NCBI GenBank assembly: GCA_003184365.1
Contig: NKYR01000033.1
Span: forward strand, 125,728 to 189,727
Source: Evernia prunastri
Taxonomy: Eukaryota; Ascomycota; Lecanoromycetes; Lecanorales; Parmeliaceae
Direction: 5' to 3'
DNA length: 64,000 nucleotides
Notes under the pieces: model-generated
Database searches by the model: none
Told to the model about the DNA's origin: nothing
Seen by the model: only the letters and a program-made list of their open reading frames with translations
Position numbers and translations under genes: made by a program
Part shown: positions 58,256-64,000 of the stretch, piece after piece
Layout of the letters: each line of letters opens with the position of its first letter
How positions within the stretch are numbered: position 1 is the stretch's first letter

Positions 58256-60377
58256 CTATCTTAAGCTAGCTCCCTTAAACCTCTTAGCAAGCTGTTCGCC
58301 ATCTGAACCTAAACCATAACCAACACTCGGTTCACGAGAAGAAAACAAAGCACGCTTGGGGGGACGCTCACCGCTTTCCCGCAATATTTCTAACAAGGTG
58401 GCCCAGCCGGGGGTTTCGAGTAGCTGGAACCCATCCGCGAGGTCGTGTGTACGAGCGACGCGGCAGAGCAGGGCCTCTTCTTCCTATCCGAGCAGTCAAG
58501 AATTAGCAAACGTAGGAACTTTGGGTAACGAGGAAGAGGAGCGGCTACCTTGCTGAGAATGCCCATGCCGTGGAGGAAGCATAGCAGATGAAAGTCGGAG
58601 ACAGCTTTTATACCCTTTTGGCCATCAATGTTACTTCGGCTCGCACCGAGCTGTGTTGCTACTGCTTTCCACTCCTGGCTCTGACCGATCGCTTCCCGGT
58701 TTTCGATTGCAAAATTTGAGCTGTTGAACATCTGGGACGATTCAGTGGGAAAACCATGAGTGAGAGTGACGAGCAAATATTCGACGGGGAAGCTGGGCTT
58801 TGCGTTTTCTTGCACGCTTGCTCCATACTCATTGATTCGTCGATAGAAGACTTCAGGGATATAGCGCGTGCGACTCGTGGAGCCATCGTCCTCTTCTTCA
58901 CCACGGACGATCATGACGGAAGGATCAGCCGAGGGTTCGACGATGTCTGCTCTTATCATCTCGACGGCTGAATTCGAGACCTGGAAAGCTGTGATGGCAA
59001 TCCCTCCGTCTTCGTCTCCACTCAAGACGCAAGTGATGAAATTCGAGCCGAATCGGCCAGTGTCACTCCATTTCGTGGGCTTCGGATTTTGGGCCTGCAA
59101 TCGGGCTGCGAAGGCGATTTCGAGCGATGATAGGTAGTAAGAATCAATGTGTCGTTTGCAGACCACGGTACCGTCTCCAGCACCAGCATCGATAAGATCC
59201 GTGAATATGACCCCAACTTTTTGCAAACCACATAGTCGTGCGACCTCATCTATCTCCTTTTCGTTTTCCCAATCATACAGCGTGCATCCATCGATTTCGT
59301 CTAGCTGTGGTGGCTCGTAGATGGCTTCGACGACAGCTTTGATACCTAGCGGCACTTCCTTGTACTCCTCATAATGACCATAGAGAAAGCCTACTCTTTG
59401 TGATCCTGAAGCTCTCCAAAAGTCAAGCAAGGAGTTGATGAGCGAGGGCGAAGCAAACTCGACATGATCTACCATTCGATAAGGTTGAGCCTGCAACGTG
59501 ATGGCGCTCGGCTGACATTTTGTACAGATACCTTCGGGCCATTGTGGGTGTCCTGAGGGACAGTCTCGCTTTACTCGGTAGAAAGGTTCGCTCAAGGGTG
59601 GCATGTAAGACGACTTGAGTTCGGGTTTGTTGGTGGCGGAGTTGATCTTTCGGAGATAAGAATGGAAGGATAGATGCTTGATTTTCTTCTCTTCGAGGTA
59701 TTGTGGCGCGTAAGGCTCGAGTGGCATGCAGTAGTCGCACATTCCTTTCTGGCCATGTCTGCACATTTTCTCGTCTCGGCGCCGTTGTATCTTGCCATCT
59801 TGCTTGTCTAACCGGTTGTCCAATTCTGACTGTTGTACTACTTCCCAGGGACTCTTGATGGTAGCTGTCGGAGAAGTTTGAGGGGGAGCGATGGGCAAAT
59901 CTTCCGTTGGGAGAATAGGTACGCCATTTAAACGATTTGACGAGTTGTGTGGTTGTGAAGGAATAATCAGTGGAGCTGTAGAGTGTCCATTCATAGGAGG
60001 TTGTTCGCTGTATTTCAAAAAGAGTTTATCTCCATGTCTATACCAAAGCGGGTCAGCACTGGGCGGCACGCTTCTGAAACACTGTTGTATACCTGAGGCC
60101 CACTTTTGCAATGGGAACACCGTTCAGAGAGTTCAGCAATCTGTCTTCGCCACCAAAGGGCTTGTTCGAGAGTACGAGGGATCGGGAGTCAACGTCTTTA
60201 GGCAGGTTATCAAGGATCTAGTGGACTAAATCAGCCTTGATTTTGCGAGAGCAGCGATCGATAGGTAGTCAATACTTTAGAAAGTAGGGAGGGAAATTGA
60301 TCAGTTGGGTTAACGGTCAGTCGGAACTGTCCGTTCTTGCTCTCGAACCGCAGGAGAATAGAGCTTGAAGGCGGCAT
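58256..60377 (-). CDS. NPL4: Npl4, Cdc48/p97 ubiquitin cofactor, 647 aa
   Basis: Four exons on the minus strand (60377-60276, 60217-60093, 60037-58549, 58483-58256) keep one frame over introns of 58, 55 and 65 nt. Exon 1-2 encode the ubiquitin-like fold (SILLRFESKNGQFRLTV, LNGVPIAKVGLRHGDKLFLK). The zinc-finger part has CRHGQKGMCDYC, and a second Cys cluster CPSGH...CTKC follows. The MPN-like Npl4 core follows with DHVEFASPSLINSLLDFWR and RVGFLYGHYEEY. The last exon ends in AKRFKGASLR, a fungal Npl4 hallmark. With Ufd1 it recruits polyubiquitinated clients to Cdc48 for unfolding, notably in ER-associated degradation. It is divergent from SEC66, another ER-linked gene. Confidence 0.92.
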
Positions 60378-60824
60378 AACGACGGCAGGATGTAGTATAC
60401 TCAAGATCTGTATGACAAACGTGAAGTCAACGCCGATATGCAGGTATTTAAAGATTGCTGGAGCATCGTGAGAAAGTTGCGCCGCTGACTCGACGTGTTG
60501 AAGAACGAACTCGAAGGTGATGGATCCTCGGATCGGAGCTTCATCACATGTCGGCAGTGGCTAATCTTCGGGCCGACTCTGCGGCTCTCGAGTAGACGGT
60601 TTTTTGGCCCTCGGGCGAGGTGTTCTTTGTTCTGAACTGGTCAGACGCGACACTTTCTTGTCCTTATGAGAATTTGACTTCGCCAGAATTTATTTGACAC
60701 ATGATACTATTCGTGGACCCTGTCTATGACATCGATGAACAGTGAACTGCGTTGAACAGGTTCTTGTATTTGGAGGGCTCGAAGACGGCCAAAGAGCTGA
60801 GGTGCTTTGAGCGTGAAGTGAGCT
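60378..60824. promoter_or_regulatory. Divergent promoter NPL4-SEC66
   Basis: 447 nt between two outward-facing start codons, without coding signal. Both genes serve ER protein handling; co-regulation is inference. Confidence 0.45.
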
Positions 60825-61668
60825 ATGGTGGACCTGATTGGGCTTGCAATCCCTTTTGCGTATCTGGGTTTATTGGTTGGATCTTTGGCCACTTTCTCCT
60901 CACTCTACAGAAAACGGAAAGCAGGTGGGTGGCCCTGACTGCAATTGTTGAAAGTGCATGTGCAGAGACCTTACACGACTACAGCAAGGTCGACATCACT
61001 AGAGCCATGGTTCGGTCCTCACGTTCAGCGAAACATTTACCTCTCTCTTCTCCATCTCGAACCTCAACCGGGCCAAGAAAAAGCCACGCCAGTACCCGAT
61101 AGCATATTGAAAGCCGCGTTACTCCAACGAGCTGCGGAGGACATTCGAAGAATACTTGCAATAAGATTAGCCAAACAGCCACTGAGTCAGCTTTTGCAAA
61201 GGGGCAGTGTCGGGGATGATCTATGGCAGAGATTTTTGAGGGCAGAGAAAGAGATGGAAGCGGAATTGAGAGATGTTGTGGAGGAGGTAAGGTTACCTAT
61301 CACATTCGATGGCCAGAATTTGATGGGTCCGCTAGGCGAACGCTCTCGTTACGAACTGGGGCCAGACTATTTTCCAAAGTGCCAACGAGATGGTAAACAA
61401 CACAAGCATACGTGAGCGTGTGGCCGAATTGCAGGCCAAGGGGAAAGCAGATCGCGAATGGTGGGATAAAGAGCGAGAGAGCATATCATCAAAGTTCATG
61501 CAAGAGTTGGACGAAGAAGTGCCTGCAGGGAATTCAAAGCCTGCATCGACCGGGGCTGGCAATAGCGACGAAGAGGCGGTGCTGGTAGAGGCAGGAGGGC
61601 CCGCGGCAGGAGGCTCGACGACAGGGTCGAAAGGGGGCACCGTGAAGAAGCGGAAAGGAAAGAAGTAG
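60825..61668 (+). CDS. SEC66: Sec66/Sec71 translocon subunit, 244 aa
   Basis: Exons 60825-60924, 60985-61286 and 61336-61668 join over introns of 60 and 49 nt. The start MVDLIGLAIPFAYLGLLVGS is the single signal-anchor helix, followed by SSLYRKRKA on the cytosolic side. The core EPWFGPHVQRNIYLSLLHLE, VPDSILKAALLQRAAEDI and LLQRGSVGDDLWQRFLRAEK is diagnostic of Sec66. The third exon gives ALVTNWGQTIFQSANEM and a helical stretch ending FMQELDEE, then a Gly/Lys-rich tail KKRKGKK. Sec66 is part of the Sec62-Sec63 complex for post-translational import into the ER. Confidence 0.9.
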
Positions 61669-61993
61669 TATACGTCTGAGTGAGGCTGTTCAAAGTGTAC
61701 AATAGATTGTTCTGGCAATATTTCCACGGTGTGCGGACTGGGTACCTGCTGAGGTCCGTTTCTCCATGATTCTGTGCGCTTGAGGGCCTTTGAGAAGGGT
61801 CAAGCCACACTCGACTACATATTCGCTTAGCTGCTGGTGGTGGTGAGTCTCGGCTCACAGACTTTCCCTTCTTGTGTGGAATCCTGATACCTCGTCGCAG
61901 CAAAGGTTGTCTATCTGGCCGAGACCGTTCCATCACGCTCGGGAAATGATCCCTCAGCCATTCGGTCGTGAAGGATCAGCCGGCTACGGAGAG
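61669..61993. other. Intergenic between convergent genes
   Basis: 3' flanks of SEC66 and REI1. A 3' exon of REI1 could lie here (acceptor candidates near 61915) if its last frame is spliced. Confidence 0.4.
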
Positions 61994-63084
61994 TCAGTCT
62001 GACATCCTCCGAGGAAAAGAGCCTTCAGGCCCACTTACTCTATAATGCTTCTGATGATTAGACTCTTTATTAACCCGCCACTCATGCTCATTCCTCGCCC
62101 TCGCCTCCTGCTTCAGAGCCTTCTTCTCCGCCGCCCTCACTGCTCGCTTCTCGAACTCGCTGACCCCTATCATTCCCATTTCATTTCTGGAATTGGCTGC
62201 AAGCTGGCGTCCAGAGCGGTTTAGCACGGGATCGTCGCCGTTGTCAGCTCCCGCTGCTGTTATGGCTCTGCTCGCAGCACGCTCTTCTGGAGTCGGGTAT
62301 GAGTGGAGATTTTGGCGATAGTAGCGGGACAGAGAACGGTGTCCGAGTATTCGACCAGAGGGTAATTGGAGCTCGTGGTCGCTATCTGGATGAAAGTCAT
62401 GCTCACGGGGAGGCGAAATCTTGTCAGAGTCGACGAGTTCATCGTTTTCTCCGATCACTTCCCCTTGGGCATCATCCTCGGACCCGCCTTCGAAGTCATA
62501 AAACTGGTCCAGCTCCTCATCAAACGCGATCCTGCAATGGCCCTTGTCTATCATGTGACTTCGAATTCCCTCAACCGTCTCCTTTGTTTTGCCGCAGTAC
62601 AAGCATTCGTAAAACTCGACGATGATTTTGGACAAATAGGAAAGAAGACCTTCTGCATCTTCCAAATCCTCCTGATTTGGTATGAACATTCCATGTGCTT
62701 TCAACATATGTTCAATGTTGCCGTCCATTGTTAGGGAGTCGATGTTACAGAACAAGCATTGCGCAGGTGTATAGTATTTCTGCATCTCTACTCGAGGGGG
62801 TTGGGCGTCCAATACACCCGTCTCCTCTGCTTCTCCAAGTTTGGCTGTACTCTTTGCCCCTTCTTGAGGTTTCCTGGCGTTCCTATCAAACATTTCCGCA
62901 GAGATTGGGGCCAGCGATGCAATCTTGCGTTTCAAATTATACTCACTATGTTTATTAAACAACGCCCTGAAGTATCTCAAAATTAAAGTGAGGCTTACTG
63001 GTACTCCGTGTGCATATGAGCCCGCTGAAGCTCGCTGCTCTCGAACTCAAGCTTGCAAGTGTTGCAGGTGAACGCGAGAGACAT
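61994..63084 (-). CDS. REI1: Rei1-like 60S maturation zinc-finger protein
   Basis: Exon 1 (63084-62999) gives MSLAFTCNTCKLEFE with the first C2H2 finger; it joins exon 2 (62945 onward) over a 53-nt intron, completing TEYHEYNLKRK. Two more C2H2 fingers follow: CLFCNIDSL...H...H and CLYCGKTKETVEGIRSH, with a DKGHC end. An acidic region (FEGGSEDDAQGEV) and the conserved LPSGRILGHRSLSRYYRQ then precede a basic helix. Rei1 recycles the Arx1 export factor from cytosolic pre-60S particles. Read through, the frame ends at 61994 (about 345 aa), but GTAAGT at 62026-62031 right after QKHYR is where many homologues are near their end, so the last ~11 residues may be intronic and a small 3' exon may exist. 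The 3' end is therefore provisional. Confidence 0.83.
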
Positions 63085-63605
63085 TGCGCGATTCGGCAGG
63101 ATGATTTTCGAAACGAGGTTGGGATTGATATTGAGACGTAAGACGATTTTGGCAGAAAGAGATATTGGGGGACGGGTATCAACACGAAAAGGCGCAGGGT
63201 TTATAGATACGTTACCTACTTAGTGAACACGATCAATTGAGCTTGCTTGCACTCCAACACAATCGATCGCAGGCTGGCGCTCAATTATGCAGGGAAATGC
63301 AGGTCTCAATGACTCCCCATGAGTCAACTCTCTCTAGGGAGTAAGTTATGCAGCTACTGCGGGATCGGCAAGAGGCCCGCCAAAGTGACTTAGGATACGC
63401 TCTGTGGTACATAACATTGACTCTTAATCTCAATCCTTAATTCGTGATACAGTGGAAATCATTTCCGATATCACTTAAGACTACTCTACCTCAATTTCCC
63501 TAAATATGAGAACAACAGAAAGACTAAGTATAAAATGCGATCTTCTACGCCTTAATTCTTCCTTGCCAATAGGAAACCAAATCCAAGATTGTCTGGTTTG
63601 TAGCA
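63085..63605. other. Intergenic
   Basis: 5' flank of REI1 and 3' flank of the aldolase/adducin gene, both on the minus strand. No coding signal in this frame. Confidence 0.45.
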
Positions 63606-64000
63606 TCAAGCCTTGAAACCTGGCCCACTGAGGAATTCTTCGTATTCCAACTCAGGCTGGAACTCGCAATACAGTATATCCTGATACATCTTCAGCGGTG
63701 GAAAGAAGATAGTGTACCACTGTCTTTTGATAGACTTACCGATTCGCTAGCCATCTTGAAGTTATAAGCTGCCTCTTCATCGGGAATAATGTGCTTTTTC
63801 AAGCCGTTTGCCGCAGCCGCATCGACTTCCAACTGAATCTTGCAACTCTTCTCCATCAGTCTGAATAGATACCCAGCTTCATCACATGTCTTCCCCACAG
63901 TCAGAAGGCCGTGGTTCATGAGAATCAGCCCTTTTCCTTGCGGTCCAAGAGCCTGAGCCATTTTCACCCCTTCTTCTTCGCCAAAGACAATGCCGCCATA
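63606..64000 (-). CDS. Class II aldolase/adducin family protein, 3' part
   Basis: The gene runs off the window at 64000, so its N-terminus is missing. The visible exons (64000-63740 and 63689-63606) join in phase over a 50-nt GTAAGT intron. The last exon supplies ILYCEFQPELEYEEFL and ends at TGA 63606-63608. The conserved LILMNHGLLTVG, with its metal-site-region His, and DEAGYLFRLMEKSCKIQLEV are typical of class II aldolase/adducin N-terminal domain proteins in fungi. Substrate is not predictable; these proteins are metal-dependent aldolases or epimerases, or actin-associated relatives. Confidence 0.82.

Noticed and set aside
1..64000. CRISPR arrays, operons, Shine-Dalgarno sites
   Set aside because: The sequence is eukaryotic; no regularly spaced direct repeats of CRISPR type were seen and prokaryotic signals do not apply.

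Overview
The window is a 64 kb stretch of nuclear DNA from a filamentous ascomycete (Pezizomycotina). The evidence is many short spliceosomal introns of about 47-118 nt with GTRNGT-like donors and CTRAY branch points, NACHT proteins with fungal STAND N-termini, a PTH11-like rhodopsin-domain receptor, an NRPS-like adenylate-forming reductase, and fungal forms of separase, Npl4, Sec66, Rei1, Afi1 and mitochondrial bL31. I could not settle genus or class. I rebuilt most genes by joining exons by eye; each multi-exon model keeps one reading frame across its splices, but no transcript data support them.

Layout. (1) 1-7.8 kb: an uncharacterised membrane glycoprotein with four hydrophobic segments, then a decayed questin-oxidase-like gene and a long gene-poor stretch. 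(2) 7.8-12.9 kb: two conserved genes, AFI1 (DENN/SPA polarity protein) and a mitochondrial flavin-reductase-like protein, separated by an assembly gap. (3) 13-46.6 kb: an accessory island. It holds an LTR-like element, a five-exon STAND-N/ankyrin-like protein, a kinesin-light-chain-type TPR relic, a NACHT protein, an adenylation-carrier-reductase enzyme with a P450 relic beside it, a divergent pair (DUF7580-like protein opposite a helical-VWA-RRM-like protein) bracketed by two copies of a dispersed repeat, a PTH11-like receptor, an MFS transporter followed by an ABC-transporter relic, and a second, very large NACHT-repeat protein. (4) 47-64 kb: a compact housekeeping block: MRPL36 (bL31m), a DUF5321 mitochondrial membrane protein, separase, S-formylglutathione hydrolase, NPL4, SEC66, REI1 and the 3' end of a class II aldolase/adducin gene.

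How the parts relate. The housekeeping block covers mitochondrial translation and membrane assembly, chromatid separation, formaldehyde detoxification, Cdc48-dependent ubiquitin processing, ER translocation and 60S maturation; these genes are neighbours rather than one pathway. The island carries functions typical of non-self recognition (two NACHT proteins, a HeLo/DUF7580-like protein, STAND N-terminal modules) and of specialised metabolism and efflux (A-T-R enzyme, MFS). At least four genes are visibly dying: questin oxidase-like, TPR, P450 and PDR-type ABC transporter. That pattern suits a fast-evolving region between conserved blocks.

The best candidate for an undescribed system is the divergent pair at 29.5-33.2 kb, because of its unusual domain order, its shared 236-bp promoter and its flanking direct repeats.
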